Of a stretch of 56,367 bases of DNA, positions 15,736-24,900 are shown piece by piece. Both the position numbers and the translations under genes were made by a program. A model generated the notes under the pieces. It ran no database searches and was not told the origin of the DNA. It saw nothing but the letters and a program-made list of their open reading frames with translations. Each line of letters opens with the position of its first letter. Position 1 is the first letter of the stretch. The stretch comes from Clostridia bacterium (GTDB taxonomy: Bacteria; Bacillota; Clostridia; Oscillospirales; Acutalibacteraceae), in the NCBI GenBank assembly GCA_017431035.1, contig JAFRLW010000019.1, positions 1 to 56,367 of the forward strand, read 5' to 3'.

Positions 15736-16254
15736 ATCGCAACGAAAGAATTATTTGTTAACGAAGCGATAAAATTCAAAGAGGTTAGGGTTATTGATTC
15801 AGATGGCTCACAACTCGGAGTTATGTCTTCGGATAAGGCTCTTGAGGCCGCTTATGCGAAAGATCTCGATTTAGTTGCCATTTCGCCGAACGCAAATCCG
15901 CCCGTATGCAAAATTATGGACTACGGTAAATACCGCTTTGAAAAGGCTAAAAAAGAAAAAGAAGCAAAGAAAAATCAAAAGGTTATCGAAATTAAAGAAG
16001 TTCGCCTCGGACTTGGAATTGACGTTCATGACTTTGAAACAAAGGGTAATCACGCACGTAAGTTCCTTCAAAACGGCAACAAAGTAAAAGTTTCGATAAG
16101 ATTTCGTGGTAGGGAACTCGGTCATCCGGAAATCGGACTTGACACAATGGCTCGTTTTGCCGAGTATTGTTCCGAATACTGCACTGTTGAAAAGGCTGCA
16201 AAGATGGAAGGACGTAACATGTTAATGTTTTTAGCCCCGAAGTCAGGTAAATAA
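15736..16254 (+). CDS. infC: translation initiation factor IF-3
   Basis: 172 residues that bind the 30S subunit and police start-codon choice. It has the two IF-3 domains: FVNEAIKFKEVRVID at the N-terminus and KEVRLGLGIDVHDFETKGNHARKFL...VKVSIRFRGRELGHPE at the C-terminus. The start is read as ATC at 15736: GGAGGT (15722-15727) lies 8 nt upstream, the product then begins ATKELFVNEAI, and no ATG, GTG or TTG fits. infC genes are known for AUU/AUC starts used in self-regulation. An upstream in-frame ATG at 15682 lies inside the terminator stem and lacks an RBS. Confidence 0.95.
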   Translation: MATKELFVNEAIKFKEVRVIDSDGSQLGVMSSDKALEAAYAKDLDLVAISPNANPPVCKIMDYGKYRFEKAKKEKEAKKNQKVIEIKEVRLGLGIDVHDFETKGNHARKFLQNGNKVKVSIRFRGRELGHPEIGLDTMARFAEYCSEYCTVEKAAKMEGRNMLMFLAPKSGK

Positions 16255-16277
16255 AATAAAACTCAGGAGGAATTAAA

Positions 16278-16475
16278 ATGCCTAAAATCAAAACACACAG
16301 CGGCGCCAAGAAACGCTTTAAGCTTACAAAAAACGGTAAAGTTAAACGTGCTCATGCTTTCAAGTCGCATATCTTAAACAAAAAAACAACCAAGCGTAAG
16401 AGAAATCTTCGCAAGACCGTATGTGCCGATGTTACAAACGTAGCAAAGGTAAAGAAAATGATTCCTTACAAATAA
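16278..16475 (+). CDS. rpmI: 50S ribosomal protein L35
   Basis: 65 residues, strongly basic, in the large ribosomal subunit. The signature [20 protein letters not shown] and the [22 protein letters not shown] segment are diagnostic. It has the usual position between infC and rplT. The start ATG follows CAGGAGG. The length is standard for the family. Confidence 0.98.
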   Translation: MPKIKTHSGAKKRFKLTKNGKVKRAHAFKSHILNKKTTKRKRNLRKTVCADVTNVAKVKKMIPYK

Positions 16476-16507
16476 TAAGAGTTACTTGAGAGTGGAGGTT
16501 GACATAA

Positions 16508-16867
16508 ATGGCTCGTGTAAAAGGTGCGTTAGCAACACGCAAAAGAAGAAAAAAAGTATTAAAACTTTCTAAAGGATATTTTGGCGCTAAGTCAAAACTT
16601 TTCAAAACTGCCAAAGAGGCGGTAATGAAATCAGGCAACTATGCCTACATTGGTCGCAGACAGAAAAAGCGTGATTTCCGTCGTTTGTGGATTACTCGTA
16701 TATCTGCCGCAACCAAACTTAACGGAATGAATTATTCATCCTTTATGAACGGTCTTAACAAAGCAGGCGTTAAGATAAACAGAAAAATGCTTGCCGAGGT
16801 TGCCGTTAGTGATCCGAACGGTTTTGCAAATCTTGTAAAAACCGCTCAAAAAGCACTTGAAAAATAA
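16508..16867 (+). CDS. rplT: 50S ribosomal protein L20
   Basis: 119 residues. It is an early 23S rRNA-binding assembly protein and, in Firmicutes, the repressor of its own operon through the leader. It begins [15 protein letters not shown], then [41 protein letters not shown], which is highly conserved. ATG follows GTGGAGGTTG. It is last of the infC operon and is followed by a GC-rich hairpin. Confidence 0.98.
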   Translation: MARVKGALATRKRRKKVLKLSKGYFGAKSKLFKTAKEAVMKSGNYAYIGRRQKKRDFRRLWITRISAATKLNGMNYSSFMNGLNKAGVKINRKMLAEVAVSDPNGFANLVKTAQKALEK

Positions 16868-16873
16868 AAATAA

Positions 16874-16913
16874 ACTCGCCCGGGAAATGTTTTCCTCGGG
16901 CGAATTGCTTTAT
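16874..16913 (+). terminator. terminator after rplT
   Basis: TCGCCCGGG pairs with CCTCGGGCGA around a short loop in an imperfect long stem. The following T-tract is weak, so readthrough into the methyltransferase gene is possible. Confidence 0.65.
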
Positions 16914-16928
16914 TTATAAGGTGAAAAA

Positions 16929-17711
16929 ATGAAAGATTTTACACTTATTTCATCTCGTGAAAACCCGGTTGTCAAACAAATAATTGCTTTGCAAAAATCG
17001 GCGGATAACAGAAAAAAAGCAGGTCTTTTTGTAATCGAAGGACTTCGCATTTGTAAAGATGCTATAGAGAATAATGTTAAAGTTTCCCGACTTATCGTAT
17101 CGAAAACAGCGCTTAAAAAGTATAATGACGATATAAAATATTTATCTGATTTTGCCGTGTTTTTTAACGTTGTTACTGATGAAATTATCGGTAAAATATC
17201 CGATACCAAATCACCGCAGGGCATCTATATGATTGTAGAAATACCAAAAGAAGTCTGCAAAATTGATACAAAAAACAAGAGATATATTGCGCTTGAAAAT
17301 GTGCAGGACCCGTCCAATCTCGGCGCTGTCACAAGAACTGCCGAAGCGCTTGGCTTTGGCGGTATTGTGCTTTCGGGAAACGGTTGTGACCCATTTTCTC
17401 CAAAAGCTCTTCGTGCCTCTATGGGTACGCTTATTCGTATGCCTTTATACTTTACGAACAGTATAATAGATTTTTGCAAAGAAAACGGTCTTAAAAGCGT
17501 TGCTATGGTTGTTGATAAAACTGCAACCGATATAAAGGATTATTCATTTTCCGATAATGATATTATTCTCATCGGAAATGAGGCAAACGGCTTAAAGGAA
17601 GAAACAATACGTGACGCTGACCAAAAAGTTACCATAAAGATGACCGGCAGCGCCGAATCGCTCAACGCCGCCGCTGCCGCCGCAATCGGTATGTGGGAGA
17701 GTATAAGATAA
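16929..17711 (+). CDS. TrmH/SpoU-family RNA 2'-O-methyltransferase
   Basis: 260 residues. The N-terminal substrate-binding domain has SSRENPVVKQI and GLFVIEGLRICKDA. The SPOUT knot domain carries motif 1 ALENVQDPSNLGAVTRTAEALG, motif 2 IILIGNEANGLKEE and motif 3 MTGSAESLNAAAAAAI, with the SAM-binding trefoil. Such RlmB/TsnR-like enzymes methylate ribose in 23S rRNA; the target nucleotide is unknown here. It commonly follows rplT in Clostridia. AAGGTG precedes the ATG. Confidence 0.92.
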   Translation: MKDFTLISSRENPVVKQIIALQKSADNRKKAGLFVIEGLRICKDAIENNVKVSRLIVSKTALKKYNDDIKYLSDFAVFFNVVTDEIIGKISDTKSPQGIYMIVEIPKEVCKIDTKNKRYIALENVQDPSNLGAVTRTAEALGFGGIVLSGNGCDPFSPKALRASMGTLIRMPLYFTNSIIDFCKENGLKSVAMVVDKTATDIKDYSFSDNDIILIGNEANGLKEETIRDADQKVTIKMTGSAESLNAAAAAAIGMWESIR

Positions 17712-17733
17712 ATGTTTTAAGGGGATGTTTTGT

Positions 17734-18828
17734 ATGGATAGAAGTCTTACGCTTGAAGGCTTTATAAGACTGAAAATCGCTTACGGTATGAATACTGCAA
17801 GGGCTTTTTCTGTTTATACTAAACTTATTTCCGGCATTGAGATAGATAAAAAAGATAAGAATAAAATCGATAAAGTTTCCAAAAAAGAAATCAAAAGCAT
17901 AATAGAAAAATGTGATAAAAGCGATATTAGAATTATCAAGTTTACCGATAGCGATTATCCGTATCCTTTAAGGTATATAAACGGTCCGCCGTTGCTTTTG
18001 TTTTGCAGAGGTACTTTGCCGGATTTTTTCAATTATCCGACAATTACTATAGTAGGGCCGAGAGAGGTCAGCGACTATGGTAAAAAAGCCGCATACTCAC
18101 TTGGCTTGAAACTCGGTAAAGCAGGCTTTACTATTGTAAACGGTGCGGCAAAGGGTGCTGATAGTTATGCACTGAAGGGCGCTATAGAGTCGGGCGGGAT
18201 ACCGGTAGGCGTTCTCGCTTGCGGGCTTAATAGTGATTATTTGCCTTGCAGTAAAGACTTTATTGAAGAGATAGTTAAACACGGTTGTATTTTAAGCGAG
18301 GAGTTTCCCTCAAACGGCGTTATACGTGCTTCTTTTCCGCATAGAAATAGAATTATGGCAGGTTTATCACGTGCTACCGTTGTGGTTGAGGGTGGTGTAA
18401 GAAGCGGAGCCTTAATAACCGCAAAGCATGCGGCTAATCAAGGCAGTGACGTTCTTGTTATACCCGGCAATCCGTCGCTTAAAGAGTATAAAGGCTCAAA
18501 TCAACTAATACGTGACGGCGCTATACCGCTGCTTGAACTTGATGATATTTTTGATTTGTATATGCATATGTATTCAGATCATATAGATAAAGAAAAGGCG
18601 TATGGCGATTTTGTTATAAAAAATGATAAAATAAATGAAAATAAATCGCTTGAAGGTCTTTCAAAAAATGCTATTATATTGTATAATAATATAAAAACTA
18701 ATAAATTCACTGCCGACGATTTATTGTCGGATGAATATACAAATGATGATATTATGTCATCGCTAACAGAACTTGAATTACAAGGCTTTATCAAATCGCT
18801 TCCCGGCGGTTTGTTTGAAGTTTGTTAA
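17734..18828 (+). CDS. dprA: DNA-processing protein DprA
   Basis: 364 residues. DprA protects incoming ssDNA and loads RecA in transformation. The Rossmann-like core reads VGPREVSDYGKKAAYSLGLKL, AKGADSYALKGAIE, VLACGLNSDYLP, FPHRNRIMAGLS, VVEGGVRSGALITAKHA and VIPGNP. A C-terminal winged-helix segment follows. The usual GTR motif is GPR here. The ATG at 17734 has AAGGGG 9 nt upstream; the in-frame ATG at 17725 directly abuts that RBS. Next gene is topA, the conserved dprA-topA order. Confidence 0.95.
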   Translation: MDRSLTLEGFIRLKIAYGMNTARAFSVYTKLISGIEIDKKDKNKIDKVSKKEIKSIIEKCDKSDIRIIKFTDSDYPYPLRYINGPPLLLFCRGTLPDFFNYPTITIVGPREVSDYGKKAAYSLGLKLGKAGFTIVNGAAKGADSYALKGAIESGGIPVGVLACGLNSDYLPCSKDFIEEIVKHGCILSEEFPSNGVIRASFPHRNRIMAGLSRATVVVEGGVRSGALITAKHAANQGSDVLVIPGNPSLKEYKGSNQLIRDGAIPLLELDDIFDLYMHMYSDHIDKEKAYGDFVIKNDKINENKSLEGLSKNAIILYNNIKTNKFTADDLLSDEYTNDDIMSSLTELELQGFIKSLPGGLFEVC

Positions 18829-18843
18829 AGGAGAAATTGCTTA

Positions 18844-20940
18844 ATGTCAAAACTACTCATTGTTGAGTCACCTACAAAGGTTAAGAGCATACAAAAATAT
18901 CTTGGAAAAGATTATAAAGTAATGGCTTCAATGGGACATGTTCGTGACCTGCCGAAATCAAAACTCGGTGTTGATGTTGATAATAACTTTAAGATTGAAT
19001 ATATCAATCTTGATGATAAAAAATCATTGATAAAATCACTAAAAGCCGCCGCTAATGAAAATGAAGAAATCTATCTCGCAACCGACCCTGATAGAGAGGG
19101 TGAGGCTATTTCCTGGCATTTAGCCAACATTTTAGGTTTGGACCTTAATAAGAAAAACAGGGTTACTTTTAATGAGATAACCGAGTCGGGTGTAAAAACA
19201 GGTATTGCAAACCCGAGAAAACTTGATATAAATCTTGTTGACGCTCAACAGGCACGCCGTGTTGTTGATAGAATTGTGGGTTATAAACTTAGCCCGTTCC
19301 TTTGGAGAAAGGTTAAAAGCGGTTTATCGGCAGGACGTGTTCAAACTGTTGCGCTTCGTCTTATTGTTGATAGAGAAAGAGAAATCGAAAAGTTTAAGGA
19401 AGAGGAATACTGGACCATTGATGCATCATTTTTGAAAGCCAGAAAAACCTTTACGGCAAAACTTGCTTCCTATGCCGACAACAAAAAACTTCCGACCATT
19501 TCTTCGAGTGATGATGCCCAAAAAATTGTTAATTCCTTGTCTTCGGCAACCTATACCGTTTCGGCGGTTAAAAAAGGCGTAAGACATAAACAACCTGCAC
19601 CCCCGTTTAACACATCAACTTTGCAACAGGAAGCATCGAGAAAACTCGGCTTTACCGGTCAAAAAACTATGAGCGTTGCTCAACAACTTTATGAAGGTGT
19701 AGACATTACCGGTATGGGCTCTGTCGGTCTTATAACCTATATGCGTACCGACTCACTCCGTATTTCCGATGAGGCTCGTGCGGCGGGTAATAAGTATATT
19801 GTTTCATATTTCGGAAAAGAGTATTTACCTGCAAAACCGAGATTTTATAAGCAAAAGAAAAATGCTCAGGATGCTCACGAGGCGATAAGACCTACAATGG
19901 TTGATTTGTCACCCGATAAAGCAAAAGCATCACTTTCAAATGACCAATATAAACTTTATAAACTCATTTGGGAAAGATTTTTGGCTTCTTTAATGGAGGC
20001 CTGCGCCCAGTCAACAACCACCGTTACAATTACCGCTAATGAGTATCTTTTCAAGGCGAGCGGTTATATTGTTACATTTGACGGCTTTACAAAACTTTAT
20101 GAAGAGGGTAAAGACGATATAGGTGATAGTGATGAAGCGCCTATTCCCGAAATAAATGAGGGCGACGTATTAAATCTAAAAGCGCTAACACCTAATCAGC
20201 ATTTTACTCAACCGCCACCGAGATATACTGAGCCTACGCTTATTAAAGCCCTTGATGAAAACGGTATAGGCAGACCTTCTACCTATGCTCCTATTATTTC
20301 AAACATTTTGCAAAGGTCTTATATAGAGCGTGAAAAGAAGGCGCTTAAACCTACAAAACTCGGAATTGTTGTATCCGACCTTATAAGCGAACATTTCAAA
20401 AAAATAGTTGAAGTAAAGTTTACTGCTAATTTAGAAGATGAACTCGACAAAATCGGTGCAGGCGAACAAAACTATATCGATATGGTTGATTCATTTTACA
20501 AGGAGTTTGATATTTTGTATAAAAAAGCGGAAAGTTCACTAAACGGCAAAAGGGTTAAAGTACCGCTTGTTGAAACCGATGTCGTTTGTGAAAAATGCGG
20601 AAGAAAAATGGTTGTTCGTGACGGCAAGTTCGGAAAGTTTCTTGCTTGTCCCGGTTATCCTGAGTGTAAAAATACTAAACCTATGCCTGAAAATGAGATA
20701 AAAGAGGCTTGTCCTAAATGCGGCTCAAAACTTGTCAGAAAAATCTCTAAACAAGGCAAAAAGTTTGTTGGATGTTCAAATTATCCGAATTGTGACTTTG
20801 CTTCTCCCGGAGTTCCTACAGGAGAAAAATGTAAAGAATGCGGAAGTTACATTATAAAAGGCGCAAGAGGAAGAACTTACTGTATGAACAGCGAATGCCC
20901 TTCAAGAAAAAAGGCAGCCGATAAGAATAATGAAAAATAA
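18844..20940 (+). CDS. topA: DNA topoisomerase I
   Basis: 698 residues, a type IA enzyme that relaxes negative supercoils. The N-terminal TOPRIM domain has [18 protein letters not shown] and [15 protein letters not shown]. The catalytic tyrosine is Tyr299 in [27 protein letters not shown] and [12 protein letters not shown] are typical. The C-terminus has three four-cysteine zinc ribbons (CEKCGRK..., CPKCGSK..., CKECGSY...). ATG with AAAGGAG upstream. It overlaps trmFO by 11 bp. Confidence 0.98.
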   Translation: MSKLLIVESPTKVKSIQKYLGKDYKVMASMGHVRDLPKSKLGVDVDNNFKIEYINLDDKKSLIKSLKAAANENEEIYLATDPDREGEAISWHLANILGLDLNKKNRVTFNEITESGVKTGIANPRKLDINLVDAQQARRVVDRIVGYKLSPFLWRKVKSGLSAGRVQTVALRLIVDREREIEKFKEEEYWTIDASFLKARKTFTAKLASYADNKKLPTISSSDDAQKIVNSLSSATYTVSAVKKGVRHKQPAPPFNTSTLQQEASRKLGFTGQKTMSVAQQLYEGVDITGMGSVGLITYMRTDSLRISDEARAAGNKYIVSYFGKEYLPAKPRFYKQKKNAQDAHEAIRPTMVDLSPDKAKASLSNDQYKLYKLIWERFLASLMEACAQSTTTVTITANEYLFKASGYIVTFDGFTKLYEEGKDDIGDSDEAPIPEINEGDVLNLKALTPNQHFTQPPPRYTEPTLIKALDENGIGRPSTYAPIISNILQRSYIEREKKALKPTKLGIVVSDLISEHFKKIVEVKFTANLEDELDKIGAGEQNYIDMVDSFYKEFDILYKKAESSLNGKRVKVPLVETDVVCEKCGRKMVVRDGKFGKFLACPGYPECKNTKPMPENEIKEACPKCGSKLVRKISKQGKKFVGCSNYPNCDFASPGVPTGEKCKECGSYIIKGARGRTYCMNSECPSRKKAADKNNEK

Positions 20941-22234
20941 TATATCGGTTATCGGTGCCGGTCTTGCAGGATGTGAGGCGGCATATGTTGCGGCTAATAT
21001 GGGTGTAAAGGTTAATCTTTACGAGATGAAACCTATTAAGTATTCACCTGCGCATAAGTCTCGACAGTTTGCCGAACTTGTTTGTTCTAATTCTCTAAAA
21101 GCTATGAGGATAGAATCGGCGGCAGGTCTTCTTAAAGAGGAAATGCGAAGACTCTCTTCCGTTTGTCTTAAAGCCGCCGATACCGCTTATGTAAACGCAG
21201 GCGGCGCTCTTGCGGTTGATAGAGATATTTTTTCAAAACAAATTACCGATACAATAAAAAATCATCCGAATATTACCGTTATAAATAAAGTTGTGGATAA
21301 AATACCCGACGGTATAACGGTTATTGCTACAGGACCGTTGACCGATAATTCTTTGATTGAAGAAATTAAGAAACTATGCATTAGCGATAATCTGTATTTT
21401 TATGATGCGGCAGCACCTATAATAACGGCTGAAAGTTTAGATTATTCTAAAGTTTTTAAGGCTTCAAGGTATTCCGATAGTGAGGGCGATTATATAAATT
21501 GTCCTATGAACAAAGAGGAATACGAAAGGTTTTATAACGCTCTTGTAACGGCAGAAACGGTGCCGCTTCACGATTTTGAGCAGGGGCTTAAAGTTTACGA
21601 GGGTTGTATGCCTATTGAGGTTTTAGCCAAAAGAGGAGTAGATTCTATCAGGTTTGGACCTATGAAACCCGTAGGACTAAGAGACCCGAAAACCGGTCAC
21701 AGACCCTGGGCTGTTGTTCAACTCAGAAAAGAAAACAAAGAGGGAACACTTTATAACATTGTAGGTTTTCAAACTAATCTAAAGTTTCCGGAGCAAAAAA
21801 GAGTCTTTTCTATGATACCGGGACTTTCAAACGCTGAGTTTATGAGATATGGAGTTATGCATAGAAACTCTTTTATAAACTCACCGAAATTGCTTAATAC
21901 CGATCTATCCCTAAAACACAATCGAGATATATTCTTTGCCGGACAATTGTCCGGTGTTGAGGGATATATGGAATCGGCGTCAAGCGGAATTATTGCAGGT
22001 ATTAACGCCGCTAAAAGAGCATTAGGCGAAACTCCTGTCATTTTACCTCTATTTACAATGATAGGCGCCTTGCTTAATTATATTACAATGAGTGAAACTA
22101 AAGATTTTCAACCTATGGGAGCCAATTTCGGCATACTTCCGCCTTTAGATGAAAAGATAAAGGATAAAAAACAACGTTATGCCGCCTTGTCTTCCCGTTC
22201 ACTTGAATATTTTGATAAGGGGACTTTAATATGA
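20930..22234 (+). CDS. trmFO: methylenetetrahydrofolate-tRNA-(uracil-5-)-methyltransferase TrmFO
   Basis: 434 residues. It makes m5U54 in the tRNA T-loop with folate and FAD. The N-terminal FAD motif is [20 protein letters not shown]. Family blocks include [46 protein letters not shown] and [16 protein letters not shown]. The topA-trmFO order is standard in Firmicutes. It overlaps topA by 11 bp and plsX by 4 bp, which implies tight translational coupling. Confidence 0.97.
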   Translation: MKNNISVIGAGLAGCEAAYVAANMGVKVNLYEMKPIKYSPAHKSRQFAELVCSNSLKAMRIESAAGLLKEEMRRLSSVCLKAADTAYVNAGGALAVDRDIFSKQITDTIKNHPNITVINKVVDKIPDGITVIATGPLTDNSLIEEIKKLCISDNLYFYDAAAPIITAESLDYSKVFKASRYSDSEGDYINCPMNKEEYERFYNALVTAETVPLHDFEQGLKVYEGCMPIEVLAKRGVDSIRFGPMKPVGLRDPKTGHRPWAVVQLRKENKEGTLYNIVGFQTNLKFPEQKRVFSMIPGLSNAEFMRYGVMHRNSFINSPKLLNTDLSLKHNRDIFFAGQLSGVEGYMESASSGIIAGINAAKRALGETPVILPLFTMIGALLNYITMSETKDFQPMGANFGILPPLDEKIKDKKQRYAALSSRSLEYFDKGTLI

Positions 22235-23214
22235 GAATAGTCGTAGACGCATTTGGCGGAGATAATGCACCTTTAGAGATAGTAAAAGGTGCGTCACTTG
22301 CTTCAAATGAGTATTCTGTTGAAATCACTCTTACCGGAGATAAAGATAAAATTATCAGTATTATTGATGAAAATAATCTTTCATTTTTCGGTGAACTTAA
22401 AATAGTTGATACAAAAGATGTTATCACTATGCATGACGACCCCACTACAATTTTGAAATCACACGCCGAGTCTTCTATGGGACTGGCTTTTATCGAACTT
22501 AAAAACGATAAGGCTGACGCTTTTGTTTCGGCAGGCTCTACCGGTGCCATAATTGTGGGCGGTACTCTTATCATCAAGAGAATAAAGGGTATTAAAAGAC
22601 CTGCTCTTGGCGGTATGATACCCTCACCCGACGGCAGTTATATGCTTATGGATATGGGCGCCAATGCCGAATGCAGACCTGAAATGCTTGCACAATTCGG
22701 CGTTATGGCAAGTGTATATCTTGAAAAGGTTGAAAACAGAAAAAATCCCAAAATAGGTCTTCTCAATATCGGTACCGAAGATACAAAAGGCGACGAACTC
22801 AGAAAAGATGCTTATAAACTTTTAGAAAAGAGTAATATAAACTTTGTCGGCAATATTGAATCAAGAGAAATGCCTAAAGGCGTATGTGATGCAGTAATAA
22901 CCGACGGTTTTACCGGAAATATTGCTCTAAAACTAATTGAAGGAACTTCAATAACCTTATTCAAACTGATAAAACAAGTTATGTATAAAAGTTTGCCTAA
23001 CAAACTTGCCGCTTTGGTGCTTAAACGTGATCTTTATTCACTTAAACGCCTTATGGATAGTAACGAGGTAGGCGGAACACCGCTTTTGGGCGTTCAAAAA
23101 CCGGTAATAAAAGCGCACGGCAGTTCTAATGCAACCGCTATAAAAAATGCAATAAGACAGGCAATTGCCTTTACAAACAGTAATGCAATTGAAATTATAA
23201 GTAACAATATATAA
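22231..23214 (+). CDS. plsX: phosphate acyltransferase PlsX
   Basis: 327 residues. It converts acyl-ACP to acyl-phosphate, the first step of phospholipid synthesis. It begins [20 protein letters not shown], and later has [46 protein letters not shown] and [20 protein letters not shown] follows AAGGGGAC. In many Firmicutes acpP lies between plsX and rnc; here rnc follows after 13 bp with no acyl carrier gene. Confidence 0.97.
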   Translation: MRIVVDAFGGDNAPLEIVKGASLASNEYSVEITLTGDKDKIISIIDENNLSFFGELKIVDTKDVITMHDDPTTILKSHAESSMGLAFIELKNDKADAFVSAGSTGAIIVGGTLIIKRIKGIKRPALGGMIPSPDGSYMLMDMGANAECRPEMLAQFGVMASVYLEKVENRKNPKIGLLNIGTEDTKGDELRKDAYKLLEKSNINFVGNIESREMPKGVCDAVITDGFTGNIALKLIEGTSITLFKLIKQVMYKSLPNKLAALVLKRDLYSLKRLMDSNEVGGTPLLGVQKPVIKAHGSSNATAIKNAIRQAIAFTNSNAIEIISNNI

Positions 23215-23227
23215 ACGGGGAATAAAA

Positions 23228-23908
23228 GTGACAGAACTTGAAAAAAACATAAATTATTCTTTTAATGATAAACGACTTCTTAAATCTGCTTTAACACATA
23301 CTTCGTATGCAAATGAAAATCGCACTAACTCTAATGAAAGATTAGAGTTTTTAGGCGATAGTATTTTGTCGTTTATTGTCTCCTCTCATATTTATAAGCA
23401 TTTCAAGAATATGCCGGAAGGGGAACTTACCCGACTTCGCTCATCTTTGGTTTGCGAGGCGGCGCTTTGTGTTTTTTCAAGGGAGATTAACCTCGGAGAA
23501 AATCTTTTGCTCGGCAAAGGAGAAGATAAAAACGGCGGTAGAAACAGAGATTCCATTCTTGCCGACGCTTTTGAGTCGCTTCTTGCGGCAATATACTTGG
23601 ACGGCGGATTAGATGCGGCTAAAGATTTCGTTAATAGATTTGTTTTAAGAGAACTAAACAGCACTACAAAAATGGCAACATCAGCCAAGGATTATAAAAC
23701 CATACTTCAAGAGATTATTCAGCGTAATCCCGAAGAGGTTATATCATACGTTTTGACAAAGGAAACCGGCCCTGATCACGATAAACTTTTTGAGGTTGAA
23801 GTTCATCTTAACTCTAACGTTATCGGAAAAGGCGAAGGAAAAAGTAAAAAAGCGGCGGAAGAGGCGGCAGCCAAACAAGCTCTCTCTCTTATGGGTGAAA
23901 AGATATGA
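23228..23908 (+). CDS. rnc: ribonuclease III
   Basis: 226 residues, double-strand RNA endonuclease that processes rRNA and mRNA. The catalytic signature is NERLEFLGDSIL, with DAFESLLAAIYLDGG holding the second acidic pair. A C-terminal dsRNA-binding domain runs from about residue 155 (DYKTILQEIIQ... KGEGKSKKAAEEAAAKQAL). Start is GTG with a GGGG-type RBS. It overlaps the radical SAM gene by 4 bp and precedes smc-ftsY, the typical order. Confidence 0.97.
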   Translation: MTELEKNINYSFNDKRLLKSALTHTSYANENRTNSNERLEFLGDSILSFIVSSHIYKHFKNMPEGELTRLRSSLVCEAALCVFSREINLGENLLLGKGEDKNGGRNRDSILADAFESLLAAIYLDGGLDAAKDFVNRFVLRELNSTTKMATSAKDYKTILQEIIQRNPEEVISYVLTKETGPDHDKLFEVEVHLNSNVIGKGEGKSKKAAEEAAAKQALSLMGEKI

Positions 23909-24897
23909 GTAGTTCTCATTCTAATATATCTATTTTTGTGCCGCATATAGGTTGCCCGAATATGTGCAGTTTTTGCAATCAGCGACATATAACGGGTGTT
24001 TATATAGCGCCTCATGCGGAAGATGTTGATAAAGCGGTAAAGATTGCCGTTTCCTCAAATAATTATAATCCTACTGATACGGAAATTGCTTTTTTCGGAG
24101 GTAGTTTTACCGCCATTAACCGCAATTATATGATAAGTCTTCTTGAATCGGCTTATAAATATGTTAAAGATAAAACCGTAAAAGGTATCAGAATATCTAC
24201 CCGACCCGACGCTATAAATGAAGAGATACTGTCATTACTTAAATACTACGGTGTTACCGCTATTGAACTCGGCGCACAAAGTCTTAATGAAAAGGTGCTT
24301 AAAAGTAACAACCGTGGTCATTCGGCAAAAGACGTTTATAACGCTTCTAAACTGATTAAAGACTACGCTTTTTCGCTCGGTATTCAAATGATGACAGGTC
24401 TTTATCGTGATACTGACGAAAATGCAATAAAAACTGCAAAAGAGATTATTGCAATAGCGCCCGATACGGTAAGGATATATCCTACAATTGTATTAAAAGA
24501 TACCGACCTTGCCGCCCTTTATGACGATAAAAAGTATATGCCTCAAACTTTAGATGAAGCAGTAAATCTTTGCTCTAAACTTTATTTGATGTTTGAAGAA
24601 AACAACATAAAAGTTATAAGACTCGGTCTTCATCATATTGATAAAGAGGCGTACATTGCAGGCCCGTGGCATCCTTCTTTCAGCGAACTTTGTCAATCAA
24701 AATTGTTTCTTGATAAAGTTCTCTCTATGCTTAAAAAACCGGGTAAATATAATATTTTTGTATCAAACGAAAATATTTCCAAAATGATAGGACAGTCAAA
24801 ATCAAATATAGAAGTTCTAAAAGAAAAAGGATATGACTGTAAAATTATAAAAAATAACAACCTAACAGGTTTCCAAATACTGACAGAAAGGATTTAG
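23905..24897 (+). CDS. radical SAM protein (Elp3-like)
   Basis: 330 residues. The 4Fe-4S cysteine motif is CPNMCSFCNQ near residues 18-27. IAFFGGSFTAI contacts SAM (GGE-like), and STRPDAINEEIL and TAIELGAQSLNEKVL are typical of the Elp3/YhcC-like branch, with a radical-SAM C-terminal domain after it. A copy often lies between rnc and smc in Clostridia. The substrate is unknown; tRNA or protein modification is a guess only. It lies 3 bp before smc. Confidence 0.85.
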   Translation: MSSSHSNISIFVPHIGCPNMCSFCNQRHITGVYIAPHAEDVDKAVKIAVSSNNYNPTDTEIAFFGGSFTAINRNYMISLLESAYKYVKDKTVKGIRISTRPDAINEEILSLLKYYGVTAIELGAQSLNEKVLKSNNRGHSAKDVYNASKLIKDYAFSLGIQMMTGLYRDTDENAIKTAKEIIAIAPDTVRIYPTIVLKDTDLAALYDDKKYMPQTLDEAVNLCSKLYLMFEENNIKVIRLGLHHIDKEAYIAGPWHPSFSELCQSKLFLDKVLSMLKKPGKYNIFVSNENISKMIGQSKSNIEVLKEKGYDCKIIKNNNLTGFQILTERI

Positions 24898-24900
24898 AAT

